Shown in pieces: positions 1 to 10,162 of a DNA stretch of 64,000 nt. Source of the stretch: Cardiocondyla obscurior (taxonomy: Eukaryota; Arthropoda; Insecta; Hymenoptera; Formicidae). The notes below the pieces were generated by a model, which saw only the letters and a list, made by a program, of their open reading frames with translations, had not been told where the DNA came from and did no database searches. The DNA lies in the NCBI RefSeq assembly GCF_019399895.1, contig NC_091872.1:1930395-1994394 (forward strand). Reading direction: 5' to 3'. Positions within the stretch are counted from its first letter, which is position 1; every line of letters starts with the position of its first letter. Position numbers and translations under genes: made by a program.

Positions 1-9
1 CTCGCTATT

Positions 10-1737
10 ATGATGCTTTACAGTTTGCTATCAAGTTTCGAAAATTTTAGAATCGCCATTGAAAGCCGGGACAAACTTCCGAATCCCGAGGTTTTGCGGA
101 CGAAGATCGTCGAGGAGTCCGATGCTAGAAGAAACGCGACAACGAATGGTCAATCCCAGAACGCCATGTTTGTAAACAGGAAGAAACAGTTCAAGCAAAA
201 GGAGATTCCAAGCAAAAAGGACGACCCGAAGAAGGATCGGAGTATCAAATTCAAGTGTTTCAAGTGTCATGGAAGGGGACACAAGGCCGCTGAGTGTCCG
301 TCACAAAAACCTGAAGAGAAGGGATCGTCGCGCGTGTCGTTCCTATCCACCGACAGAGAAGTCAGCGCACTGCAGGTTGCAGATAATTCTGGTCGAAACG
401 TATGGTGTCTGGATAGCGGTTGTACAGCGCACATTTGCAAGGATATCGAGCTTTTTACTAAGGTAAATGAAGAGAGATTGCGTGAATTGAAGCTAGCCAG
501 CAATGCGTCCGCCGCAGTTAAGGGCAGAGGCATGGCTAAGATCACCACGTCAGATAGCGGCAAGAAGAGCGAGGTGACGTTAAGTAAGGCACTGTATGTA
601 CCAGAATTGAGAACGAACTTGATGTCGGTGTCGAAAATAGCGGACAAGGGGCACGAAGTAATCTTTAATAGACACGAAGCGAAGGTCGTTGATAACAGAG
701 GTCGTGTTTGCCTCACAGCCAAGCGAGAGGGAGACCTTTATTTATTGAAGGGCGGATTATTTCATCAGTGCCATAGCACAGAACAGAAGATCATTAAACG
801 CGAATGTGACACAGGTGCCGAGGAAAACGCCAGGTCATGGCATCGAAGACTTGGTCATTTGAACTTCGGCGATCTCGTGCGTGCCTTCAAGGAAAAAGCG
901 ATTCGCGGCATCAAGGTGAAGCAGGAATTTAAGAACTTGAACTGCGAGATCTGCATCCAGGGGAAGATGGTCCGACCACCTTTCCCGAAAGAGTCAAACA
1001 GAAGGACGACGAGGCTGGAATTAATACATACGGACATATGTGGTCCGATGCGTGTTCCCTCAAACAGCGACGCTAGATATTTCATTACTTTTACCGACGA
1101 TTATTCTAGATGGACTGAAGTAAGATTTTTAAAAAATAAAAATCAGGCTCTGGAAGAATTTATGGAATACCAAACCTTCGTCGAAAGGCAGCATAACGTA
1201 AAAATTAAAGCAGTTCAATCCGATAACGGACGCGAATTTGTTAACAGAGAATTTAGTGATTACTTGAAAGGGCAGGGAATCCAGAATCGCCTTACGACTA
1301 CGTACACCCCCGAACAGAACGGCATTGCTGAGAGGAAAAATCGAACGCTGGTTGAAGCTGCAAAATGTCTTCTTATACAGTCTACGTTGCCGACATCATT
1401 TTGGGCTAAAGCAATAAATACAGCAAACTATATTCGGAATCGTTGCCCTACAAAGGGTTTAAGTGGAAAAACGCCCCACGAATTTTGGAAAGGAAGGACG
1501 CCGACGGTTTGCTATTTTAAGAGTTTCGGGTGCAAGGCGTACTGCCTGAACAAGATACCAACGAAAGGAAAGTTTGACAGGAGATCACAAGAGGGAATAT
1601 TTATAGGTTATTCAGACGTATCGAAAGGTTATCGAATTTGGCTGCCAGCGACCAAAAAGGTCGAGATTACACGCGACGTAAAATTCCTGGAAGAATTACC
1701 GACGACATCGGAAAAATTCGTGGATTTTTACCAATAG
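10..1737 (+). pseudogene. Copia gag C-terminus, protease and integrase
   Basis: A 575-codon open frame carries the first half of a Copia polyprotein. Visible in order: a CCHC zinc knuckle at residues 83-96 (C83, C86, H91, C96), which binds RNA in Gag; an aspartic protease with DSG at 135-137; the GAG-pre-integrase HHCC zinc module (H278, H282, C312, C315); and the integrase core with D342, D405 and E441 forming the DDE triad. Frame is open from the window edge, so the first ATG is probably internal to gag. The frame ends at TAG 1735-1737 where a Copia polyprotein should continue into RT, so this is read as a premature stop, although a family-specific readthrough stop cannot be excluded. Family assignment is firm; activity is doubtful. 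Confidence 0.93.
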
Positions 1738-3623
1738 GATCCATCTTACACTGGAACAACAGATCCTGAGGTCATCAGGAACGAAGTAGATGTGGAAATC
1801 GTTCCTGAGTCGATCGACGCAACCCGGGAAGAGAATGACGACCTGGCGCCGAGGAATGACGAAGATATTTGGCCAGGGGAAGTGGCACATAGAGATCGAC
1901 AAATCAGAGGACGCGGACGCCCCAGAATGGTGAGAACGGGACTACCGGGGAGACCGCGCAAAGAATACAACTATCAAGAGGTGGATCTAACGGAGTTGGC
2001 TTGTGTAGCCAAGATTCCAGTGGACGAAGCAATACTAGGTGCGGATTCAGCCGGATGGATAGAATCAATGGTATCGGAGGTGAGGTCATTGATTGCGAAT
2101 GAGACGTGGAAGCTCGTGAAACGTCCAGCGAATCGTCATGTCATTGGAAGCAGGTTCATCCTGCGCAATAAATTTAATTCTGACGGATCTTTCGAAAGGA
2201 AAAAGGCTCGCCTTGTAGCTCGCGGTTTTTCTCAAAAGCCAGGAATAGAATTCCGCGAGACGTTTGCCCCGGTTGCTAGATTGAGCTCGGTCCGTACAGC
2301 GGTAGCCATGGCCGTCAAGAATGGAATGAAAATAAGGCAGCTAGATATTATGACCGCATACTTAAACGGATACGTGGAGGAAGAGGTTTACATGGAGCCG
2401 CCGAAGTACCTCGAGGATGTTCTGGACCGCATCGTCACGGACAGAGGAGAGAGCCGGGAAATCAAGGAAAAGGCGAGAGATATGTTAAAAGATTTACGCG
2501 ACACGAATGTCGTATGTTCATTGAGTAAGGCTTTGTACGAGTTGCGTCAGGCCGGACGGGCATGGCATCTTCGACTAAGCGAGGAACTCAAGCTGTTAGG
2601 AGCTACAGCGTCAGAAGTAGACCCGTGCGTTTACATTCTCGGATCAACGAACAGCAGGAGCTATATCGTAGTCTACGTGGACGACATCTTCGTTATGTCA
2701 TGCGACGAGTCAGAAATCGAAAGAGTAATAAATCATCTCGGTTCTAAGTTCCAAGTCAAGGACCTGGACGAAATTAAGCACTGCCTGGGCATGGAGTTCT
2801 CAAGGAACGAAGAAGGAATATCAATTAGACAGAAAGAATACATCTTTGAGATCTTGACAGATTTGGAATGGCAGACTGCAGAGCTGTGTCCACGCCATTG
2901 GAACCTGGGCTGAAGTTGGAGAGGAGCGAAGCTGAAGCGGAAAGCAGAGGGTCGGCGAACCCTTATCGCGAATTGATCGGTGCTCTCATGTATTTATTGA
3001 TAGCAACAAGACCGGACATTTCGCATGCAGTCAGCTACCTGAGCCAGTTCAAAAATTGTCACGACGAGCCACACAGGTAGGCCGCGAAGCGGGTGCTTAG
3101 GTACCTGAAGGGAACGGCCGACATTGGCCTATTTTTCTCTCATTCCAGAAATCCTCCCGTGATGTACGCTGACGCCGACTGGGGTAGCTGTTCCGTGGAT
3201 CGCAGATCGTATACCGGTTACGTTTTCATGATAGAAGGCGGCGCCGTAAACTGGGAATCAAAAAAGCAACAAACCGTTGCGTTATCTTCCACAGAGGCGG
3301 AGTATATGGCGCTATCTGAAGCCACCAAGGACGCTCTCTGCATGAAGAAATTACTCGAAGAGCTAGGATTGACGCTTGAAGAGGTCATTATTAAGAATGA
3401 CAACGTCGGTGCACAGCATCTCGGAACGAATTCTATGTACCATGCCAGATCGAAACATATAGATGTCAAGCACCATTTCGTACGTGATGCAGTTAAAAGA
3501 GAACTCGTGAAAATTATACATGTTTCCAGCGACGAGATGGTTGCGGACATTTTAACGAAGGGACTGCCAAAGACTAAGCACGAAAGAGGTGTAAAATTTC
3601 TAGGACTTAAGACTATAAATTAA
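1738..3623 (+). pseudogene. Copia reverse transcriptase and RNase H, broken
   Basis: This is the second half of the Copia polyprotein in three pieces. Piece one (1792-2913) has the Copia RT start block RLVARGFSQKPG and the catalytic YVDD at 2674-2685. A frame change near 2870-2880 leads to piece two (2868-3080), which ends in TAG 3078-3080. Piece three (3093-3623) carries RNase H with the DADWGSC block and the SSTEAEYMA block. The product would copy element RNA to cDNA in cytoplasmic particles. The breaks mean no full product can be made without recoding, but the low number of lesions suggests a fairly recent loss. Confidence 0.92.
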
Positions 3624-3649
3624 ATGTATTTTATTGTTTCTTTGCAATT

Positions 3650-3659
3650 CAAGGGGAAG
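3650..3659 (+). promoter_or_regulatory. Copia polypurine tract
   Basis: The run CAAGGGGAAG sits directly before the candidate 3' LTR and 27 bp after the RNase H stop. That is the usual place for the primer of plus-strand DNA synthesis. Confidence 0.6.
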
Positions 3660-3899
3660 TATTAGAAATAAGCGTTCATATTGCGCGGGCGCCTTGCCAA
3701 GAAACACTGTCGGCCTCTATTTGTAACGCGAGTAAACTTCGCTACCACTTATTGTTTTTCTTATTCTTCTTCCGTGCGCGATCGTACTAACGAGGTGTGT
3801 AATTCTTGCCGCCAGTAAGTTCATCATTAAAGTTTATTTATCCCTGCTACTGAGCCTGTCCCGACTTATTCAGTTACCTTCCCAGCGCCTATTCCAACA
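3660..3899 (+). repeat. Copia 3' LTR, about 240 bp
   Basis: The LTR is placed between the polypurine tract and the last plausible end AACA. The start reads TATTAG where the Copia consensus is TGTTAG, so the terminal G seems mutated. ATTAAA near 3827 could serve as a poly(A) signal. No second LTR is in the window to align, so both ends are inferred. Confidence 0.6.
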
Positions 3900-4185
3900 G
3901 ATATATAGGGGCAGCCGCGGCCCGGACGGGCAGTCGCTATTAAGATTCGCGCGTATAAATTATAATCAAGTGATAAGTGCGTGTGACCACCTGTAATCCG
4001 CAAAGAAAAGGAAAGGAAAAAATAAAAGAATATATATTTATTAAATATATATTCTTAATTCATATTTATTAAAGTTGAATAATTATATTTTTAAAACACA
4101 TATTAATTATTTTTAATAAATAATGCCAATAAGAAAAATCATTTATAAGTAAAATATTTTAAAAATGTAATAATATTAATTTAAA
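3900..4185. other. AT-rich spacer, no gene seen
   Basis: GC-rich start (3905-3960) with a TATAAATTATA stretch near 3954, then AT-rich sequence. No reading frame or recognisable repeat was found. Confidence 0.5.
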
Positions 4186-4189
4186 AAAA

Positions 4190-4256
4190 AATGTAACTCG
4201 ACGGGATTCGAACGCATGATCTCTACATCGTGAGTCCAACGCGCTCACCGTAAGAC
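4190..4256 (-). repeat. tRNA-like relic (tRNA pseudogene or SINE head)
   Basis: Read on the minus strand, a TTCGAATCC T-arm box is preceded by an anticodon-arm-like segment whose loop would present CAC (valine-like) and by the 3' half of a D arm (GAGCGC). The anticodon stem has mismatches and the acceptor stem cannot be completed, so this is not a functional tRNA. Confidence 0.45.
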
Positions 4257-4298
4257 GAAGACAGAATGATAATCAATCTGTCCTTGTCTAACTATTTG

Positions 4299-5030
4299 AA
4301 AAATACGAATCCGTAAATGCACCACACGAGGTGCACTTTAGCACCATCCGTATTTTCCATTTTCTGCCTTCAGTAAATAATGTTTCATCGTAATTTTGAT
4401 CCCAATATATGCGCAATGTTATTTTACAGGGTGCTACAGAGCCGGATTTTGCATTTAGGCCGTCAAAAATTTATAATAAATCAAATACTGCTTGCGGCTG
4501 ACTGCACCTGTGCTCTCCACTAGATGCACCTATCTCCACCTTCATAAAAAATTTATTTTGACCTAAATCTAAAAAAATCGCTCTGTAGCATCCTGTAGTT
4601 AATTCTCCTGAGCACGAATATCATAATATTATTAATATTTTTTCAATATTTTGACCGTAAAATGGAAAATATGAATCCGTAAATGCACCACACAAGATGC
4701 ACTTTAGCACCATTCGTATTTTCTGCCTCCAGTAAATAATGTTTTATCGTAATTTCGGTTTCAATATATACACAATGTTATTCTACAGAGTGCTACAGAG
4801 CCTGATTTTGCATTTAGGTCGTCAAAAATTTATAATAAATCAATTACTGCTTGCGACTGACTGCACCTGTGCTCTCCACTAGATGCACCTATTTCCACCT
4901 TCATAAAAAATTTATTTTGACCTAAATCTAAAAAAATCGCTCTGTAGCACCCTATAATTAATCCTCCTGATCACGAATATCATTAATTTATTAACATTTA
5001 TTCAGTATTTTGGCCGTAAAATGAAAAATA
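4299..5030 (+). repeat. Tandem duplication, 366-bp unit, two copies
   Basis: Units 4299-4664 and about 4665-5030 align throughout with scattered substitutions. Anchor GAATCCGTAAATGC lies at 4307 and again at 4673, giving a 366-bp period. The start of a third unit (5020-5035) merges into LINE sequence. No coding potential was seen. Confidence 0.85.
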
Positions 5031-5059
5031 CGATTTCGTGCTTCACGATTGGCCACCAG

Positions 5060-5215
5060 AGGCTGTTACTGTCACCCTACTTGACTCTTAAGATGTATAA
5101 AAAAAATTCAGCACCAGGGCTAGACAATATAGAATACCTATTGATTAAAATGTTGCCGGAGGATTATCACATAATTATTGTCGATATATTTAACAAATTT
5201 TTTCGCTATTGTAGG
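5060..5215 (+). pseudogene. I/Jockey-like LINE reverse transcriptase relic, part 1
   Basis: The translated frame has KKNSAPGLDNIEYLLIK followed by a hydrophobic IVDIFNKFF segment. This matches the first RT blocks of APE-type non-LTR elements, where SAPGxD is a hallmark. The match stops near 5215 and seems to resume at 5555, so an insertion of about 340 bp interrupts it. Confidence 0.75.
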
Positions 5216-5554
5216 GTGGATACTTTGTAGATTTTCGTGACGGGATTAAATAATTCAAGCGCACTGTTAACGTTTTTTATTCTTGAGAGAGAGCCCCGAT
5301 CCGGTCGGGGTCCTTTTATCTCGCCGCGTCTCTCTCCTACTTTTTTATTCGCGGTCAATGGTTCTATTGCGAGGTGTATTTCAAAAAATAACGTTCGCTC
5401 GCGGAGTCGACGCCCCGTCTGCGAATCTCGCTGTTTTCGCAGTTAATAACAATACAAGAGGCCTCGCATTGCCTCGGTCAAAATAATAATAATAGGTCTC
5501 TCGCACTAACGCTCTTAAGAGAATATAACGTTTCACCGGAAAAATGCCTACACT
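5216..5554. other. Unidentified insertion in LINE RT
   Basis: About 340 bp between two adjacent RT blocks of the LINE. It has a GC-rich first half (near-palindrome around 5290-5312) and an AAT microsatellite near 5481. No family was recognised and the edges are approximate. Confidence 0.4.
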
Positions 5555-5630
5555 ATAGTCTAATTCCTCAAGAGTGGAGGGAATACCAAGTTATTTTTAT
5601 AGACAAACCTGACAAGGACAAGGTTAAACC
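5555..5630 (+). pseudogene. I/Jockey-like LINE RT relic, part 2
   Basis: The frame reads IPQEWREYQVIFIDKPDK, the next conserved RT block of APE-type LINEs (P-x-x-W ... I-x-K-P). It is cut at 5630 by LTR-X copy A. The domain after this block is missing, and compatible LINE sequence resumes only at 14386. Confidence 0.7.
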
Positions 5631-5929
5631 TATAACACGGTAATTTCGTCGGTGGGAAGCTCGTCGGAAACCGGGGTACGAGTTAAAGGAACGAGACGTG
5701 ATTAATGTACAAAATAAAGTAATTTATTATTAAATCAAAAACAATAGGAACAGAATAACGTAACATAAATGAAAGAGCAGAATAAAGGCTTAAAGCAATT
5801 CGTAGACTGAAAATGAAAGTGAGTAGAATTATGAAAAGCGGGATTTCACAGAGGGCCCGCCCTTTTCTACTAGTCTTAAACTAATATCAGGTTGAGCCTC
5901 ACAGGCTGTGTCGCACGGACAGTATTGCA

Positions 5930-6410
5930 CGATCGCGAGTCGATAACGCGGTGTACAAGATGGGCCGCTCAGGCCGTGACGAACTGACTGAGTTGTGTGA
6001 TCGCGGGTCGATAACGCGGTGTACAAGGTGGGCCGTTTAGGCCGTGACGCACGGACAGAGAATACGCGGACGCGAGTCGGCAGCGCAGTGTACAAGGTAA
6101 GCCTTTCAGGCCGTGTCGCACGGACAAAGGTACGTGGTCGCGAGTCGGCAGCGCAGTGTACAAGGTGGGCCTTTCAGGCCGTGTCGCACGGACAGAGAAT
6201 ACGCGGTCGCGAGTCGGCAGCGCAGTGTACAAGGTGGGCCTTTCAGGCCGTGTCGCACGGACAGAAGTACGCGGTCGCGAGTCGGCAGCGCAGTGTACAA
6301 AGTAAGCCGTTTAAGCCGTGTCGCACGAACAAAGAATACGCGGTCGCGATTCGGCGGCGCGGAGTACAAGGTGGGCCGCTTAGGTCGTGACGTACGGACG
6401 GAAGCTCGTG
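5930..6410 (+). repeat. LTR-X minisatellite 1, 68-71-bp unit
   Basis: The anchor CAGCGCAGTG recurs at 6081, 6149, 6218 and 6286, with more diverged units on both sides. Copy C carries a more diverged version at 47860-48300. Overlapping open frames on both strands here are artefacts of the repeat. Confidence 0.9.
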
Positions 6411-6439
6411 GTCGCGGCACACGCGAATATTCGGAGTCG

Positions 6440-6755
6440 GAGGTAGTTTGATCGAGGAGAGGCTCGAGAGCGCCCGAGACTTGGTGGTGAGAATGTCGGA
6501 GGCCGGGAGCGCTCGGTCAGAGGAAGGCTCGGGAGCGCCCGAGTCCGCGAGACAGCGGTTACGAAGACCGGGAGCGCCCGGTCGAAGGTGGGCTCGGGAG
6601 CGCCCGAGTCTGGGAGGTAACGGTGTCGGAGGTCGGGAGAGCCCGGTCGAAAAAAAGGCTCGGGAGCGCCCGAGTCTTGCAGAGCGATGTCGGTTTCAAG
6701 AGCCGAGTGAGCCCGGTCGAGGAAAACTTGGGAGCGCCCAAGTCCTGGAGGATCG
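6440..6755 (+). repeat. LTR-X minisatellite 2, CTCGGGAGCGCCCGAG-type unit
   Basis: Imperfect units of roughly 60-65 bp built on the palindrome CTCGGGAGCGCCCGAG. Copy C holds a more regular version with an exact 65-bp period. Confidence 0.9.
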
Positions 6756-6810
6756 GTTGCTGGAGTGCTCTCCAACGCGGAAAAGAAGCTTCGTTTGCGC
6801 CCGAGGCAGT

Positions 6811-6817
6811 TTATATA
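6811..6817 (-). promoter_or_regulatory. LTR-X TATA box (copy A)
   Basis: TATATAA on the minus strand, conserved at the same place in copy C (48757-48763) and split by a MITE in copy B. Both minisatellites lie downstream of it in the inferred direction of transcription. Confidence 0.55.
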
Positions 6818-7050
6818 CCCGAGGGCCCAAGAGTGGGGGACACCCCACTCCCGAGTAGTCTGTGGCGGTGCGCGGTGTGGGCGGTTGGGCGGCCCATGTT
6901 ACCCGCTACGGTGGTCCGCGCTACGCGTCGCGGGCGGTTGGTCGGCCCGCGTAAATTAAATGTATGGACGGGACCGCGCGAAGTCTTGGGCGAACGGTGG
7001 TGGTCGCGGCGCGGGGTTTGAATGTTTTAGAATTAGTGACTTTTGCCACA

Positions 7051-8324
7051 AGTTAATGAGAAAGAAGATTGTTTTGGCGACATCATTAGACATCGCAAAC
7101 GCATTTAATACTATCCCTTGGCCTGTGATTGTGTTTACACTACGGAGACTAAGAATACCCAGCTATCTGCTTAACATTCTTCAGGATTATCTGAATTTGA
7201 GGACACTTACCTATATAAGTAGGGATGGTACACTAGTCACTGAGACTGTTGAACGTGGAGTTCCTCAAGGATCTGTTCTCGGACCTACACTGTGGATCCT
7301 TGCATTCGATGCAGTCCTTCAGGCACCTATACCAAGTGGCTGCAACATCGTATGTTATGCGGATGACACCTTAATCCTCTCTAATGGATTGTACTAGAAG
7401 GAGGCGGTGGTTAAAGCTGAACTGGCGGTACATATTGTTGTAGAAACAATAATAGGTCTTGGGTTAACTGTTGCGACATCTAAGACGGAGGCAGTTTTCT
7501 TCCATAATTATACATGTAAGGCACCTCAGCATATACTACAAGTAGGAAACTCATCTATACAAACTTCCCCAAGTATAAAATATCTTGGACTAATACTAGA
7601 TGAAAATTGGACTTTTGGTGCGCACTTTCACTCAGTCGAACCAAAAGCTGTCAAAGCAGCAATCTCCTTAGGACATCTGATGCCCAATATAGGTGGCCCA
7701 GTTTGGAAGGCGAGGAAACTTTATGCTACTGCAGTCCGTAGCATAATTTTATACGGAGCTCCTATCTGGGCAGAGAAACTACAGCACAACCGCTTGGCAC
7801 TGGCTGAAATAAGACGTTTCGAACGACGAATGGCGGTAAGAGTGATAAGGCTATACCGCACCACTGCAACCGATGCAGCCTGCGTGCTAGCTGGCCTACC
7901 ACCTTTACATCTGGAGGCGATATCTCTTGCACGAAGATACATCTTTAAGAAAATATTGGAAAATCAACATTGCGTTTTTACTAACGAAATTAGCGTACAA
8001 CTCCGGAAGGAGGAAAATCAAAAGACATTAATAGAATGGAAAGAGAAATTATATAAGCTAACCGGAATAAGCTCCGGTCACAGAGTTATCACGGCATTAC
8101 GTAATCTTCTTCCAGAATGGCAAGAAGAACTAGAAGAACATGGAACATTAGATTATCGTACGGCGCAGATTATCACAGAACACGGGGTGTTCGGAGATTT
8201 TCTACACCGGATTGGCAAGGAAGAAGGCACTAAGTGCTGGAAATGTGGAGCCCCAAAGGACGGGGCTGACTACACTCTAAACGAATGCCCTGCATTTGCA
8301 GAGCAACGAGTTAAACTATTTTAA
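7051..8324 (+). pseudogene. R1-like ORF2 C-terminus: RT and zinc knuckle
   Basis: Reading starts inside RT domain 3 (SLDIANAFNTIPW), continues through GVPQGSVLGP and the catalytic YADD at 7356-7367, and a thumb region ending near 7950. A CX2C zinc-knuckle motif (CWKCGAPKD...) lies close to the C-terminus. One in-frame TAG at 7395-7397 breaks the frame; the same frame continues after it to the natural stop at 8322-8324. The protein would be the endonuclease/RT used for target-primed reverse transcription. The endonuclease and first RT domains are missing. Confidence 0.88.
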
Positions 8325-9016
8325 GTTACAGGACCGCATATGGGACTTCATTCCATTATGTCTGCACTCCTTGCAGACCCAGAGGTAAAAACTGCTTTCA
8401 GTAAGTTTTGCCAGGAAGTAATCTACATTAAGGAAATAAATGAAAAGGAAAGAAGAAGAGAAACTTCTACAAGAAGAACAAGACGTAAACGACGCCCACC
8501 AGCCCATCTACGACGGGATTAGACTATCAATCACGGGTATACGTTGCTAATTGCATACAGATAATCAGTTCTTTTCAGAACTCAGAGGATATTGTTATCC
8601 GACGTGAGCCTGGCGGGGTATTCCAATAACTCCCTATCTGGCTGAGGAATCCTCCGCTTGACTCACGGTCGGATGACACACGGCTTGCGATGTTCAATTA
8701 CGTCTATTGGGCATAGGCAGAACTACGATACGTGAGACAAGAAGAAAAACGATCTGTCATTGAGAAGAAAGACATTATATCCATGAGATCAGGATGAAAT
8801 TAATATGCGAAAGTTACGGCGCGGCATTTAAAATGATATGTCGCCTCCCGTGTCGTGACTTATCTATCGCTGAGACGAGCGGCGTGTGGTTTTTTAGTCG
8901 GTATTAGGCAGCACAATAACATCTAGTGTATAAGACCGGAGTCCGACATACCCCCCAGCCCAAGGGGGAATCCGTAAAAGGATTTTTCCACACGTTAAGC
9001 AAAAAAAAAAAAAAAA
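8325..9016 (+). other. R1-like LINE 3' UTR and poly(A) tail
   Basis: No open frame. Ends in 17 adenines (9000-9016), the 3' hallmark of poly(A)-type LINE integration. Confidence 0.75.
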
Positions 9017-9092
9017 GACCACGCAGTCGGCAATCTCCTTAGGACAATACGTCTGCTAGACGAATTTTTAATCATGACGACCACGATGAGCA

Positions 9093-10162
9093 ATGTGGAC
9101 GGCCAAGGAAAGAGAGCGCCTATCGGGCATGACGGTGGAAGCCCTAAAAATGGAGGCCAAGGGGTTTCAGTTAATTGTAACCGGAAACAAAGAGGCAATC
9201 ATAAAAACCATTGTGTCTTACCTTTTGCGACGGGACCCAGGCGAGGGACAAAGTGGAGCGAGTGTTGCGAGATACGTAGGAAAAACGGTTAAATCCACGA
9301 AGTCGGCGCCGTTGAGAAGGACTCGGTTGGGAGGAATTGCATCCAGACCAGCACCAGACTTGATGGCAGCCTTCATGGAGGAGATGAAGCAGCAGAACCA
9401 GCGGATGGTAGAGCAGTTCACCCGTCTGATCGACCAAATGCGGCCGGCAGAGAGTCTCCAAAGCAACGGCCAGGCTGAGAGTCTGCGGAGCGTCGGACGA
9501 GCGGACAACCCACAGACAGCGCGGACGGAGGAGAGAGCTGCATCATCTATATCAGAAAGAATAAGGTCAGAGGTTGATTTCTATAACGGGGACGAGATTG
9601 AGCCAGTAAACAGTGTTAGGTTGATAGCTCAACAAATACCTCAGTTCGATGGCACTGAGGAGGAAAGTGTAAAATTTTGGATAGAACGGGTGAATCAGAT
9701 TGCCGAAATACATCGAGTATCGTCCGGGACAATTCTTCTCGCGGCTTCCAGCAAGCTCATAAAAGACGCTAGGACGTGGTATGAGTTTCAGTCCGAGCCA
9801 GTTCGTGGCTGATACGTTCGTGGATGGCTTTGCGGCAGGCGTTGCTGCGAGTTTTTGAAAATCGCGTACCATTCTATCTGCAAATGCAAAAGTGGGCATA
9901 CAGCAAAGAAACCTTTCAAGCTTATGCCATAAATAAACTGTCGTTGATAAAACCGTTGAACTTGCCTGTGCGCGATGTGATTAATTTGCTCGTCGTGGGG
10001 ATCGGTAAGGCCTCATTACGGGCAACAGCTGCTACAATTAAAGCAGAGTCTATTGAGTGCTTTTTGGATGAAATGCGTGGAATAACCTCCGCATCGTGTG
10101 AGTACTCTAAAAAAGCACCAATATTAATACTAGATTGTTTAAATCCAAGGAATCGAGTATAA
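9093..10162 (+). pseudogene. Gypsy-A gag, frameshifted
   Basis: Two overlapping pieces. The first (9093-9812) has a basic, low-complexity middle and a retrotransposon-gag capsid core (FDGTEEESVKFWIERV ... DARTWYEF). It stops at TGA 9810-9812. The capsid continues in another frame at 9824-10162. A second frame change at about 10135-10160 leads into the zinc knuckle of the next frame. Gag packages element RNA. Start ATG at 9093 is the first with a long frame; an ATG at 9074 opens another frame and is not supported. Confidence 0.85.

Larger units (their letters stand above)
1..3899 (+). mobile_element. Ty1/Copia LTR retrotransposon, 3' part
   Basis: The window opens inside a Copia element. The order gag zinc knuckle, protease, integrase, reverse transcriptase, RNase H (integrase before RT) is diagnostic of Ty1/Copia. 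The 5' LTR and gag N-terminus lie outside the window. A purine-rich tract at 3650-3659 is followed by a candidate 3' LTR. The element is dead as it stands: a TAG at 1735-1737 ends the first frame, one frameshift lies near 2880 and another stop is at 3078-3080. Confidence 0.95.
5631..7050 (-). mobile_element. LTR-X copy A, solo-LTR-like unit, 1.42 kb
   Basis: One of three copies in the window (others 30807-32289 and 47580-48997). All share ends of the form TGTAACRCGGTAATTTT ... GGCCACA, so they have TG/CA termini. Copies B and C have 4-bp target duplications, as Gypsy LTRs do. Copy A does not (AACC on the left, AGTT on the right), and its flanks come from different LINE types. Minus orientation is inferred from a TATATAA on the minus strand and AATAAA towards the other end. 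No internal retrotransposon region accompanies any copy. Confidence 0.8.
7051..9016 (+). mobile_element. R1-like non-LTR retrotransposon, 5'-truncated
   Basis: The element has a C-terminal half of RT, a zinc-knuckle tail, a 3' UTR (8325-8999) and a poly(A) tail (9000-9016). The 5' end is cut by LTR-X copy A. The tail abuts the leader of Gypsy-A, so the LINE probably inserted into Gypsy-A or its flank. The GVPQGSVLGP block and C-terminal CCHC tail fit the R1 group; clade is inferred from motif style only. Confidence 0.88.

Noticed and set aside
4190..4256. Functional tRNA gene
   Set aside because: Anticodon stem mismatches and no acceptor stem pairing; kept only as a tRNA-like relic.
5829..7021. 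Many long overlapping ORFs on both strands rich in Arg, Ser, Gly and Pro
   Set aside because: They are translations of the LTR-X minisatellites, open in several frames at once and not conserved in copies B and C.
7659..9046. A 17-bp identity (GCAATCTCCTTAGGACA) between the R1-like RT and the Gypsy-A leader
   Set aside because: One match of this length in 64 kb is compatible with chance and no longer alignment surrounds it.
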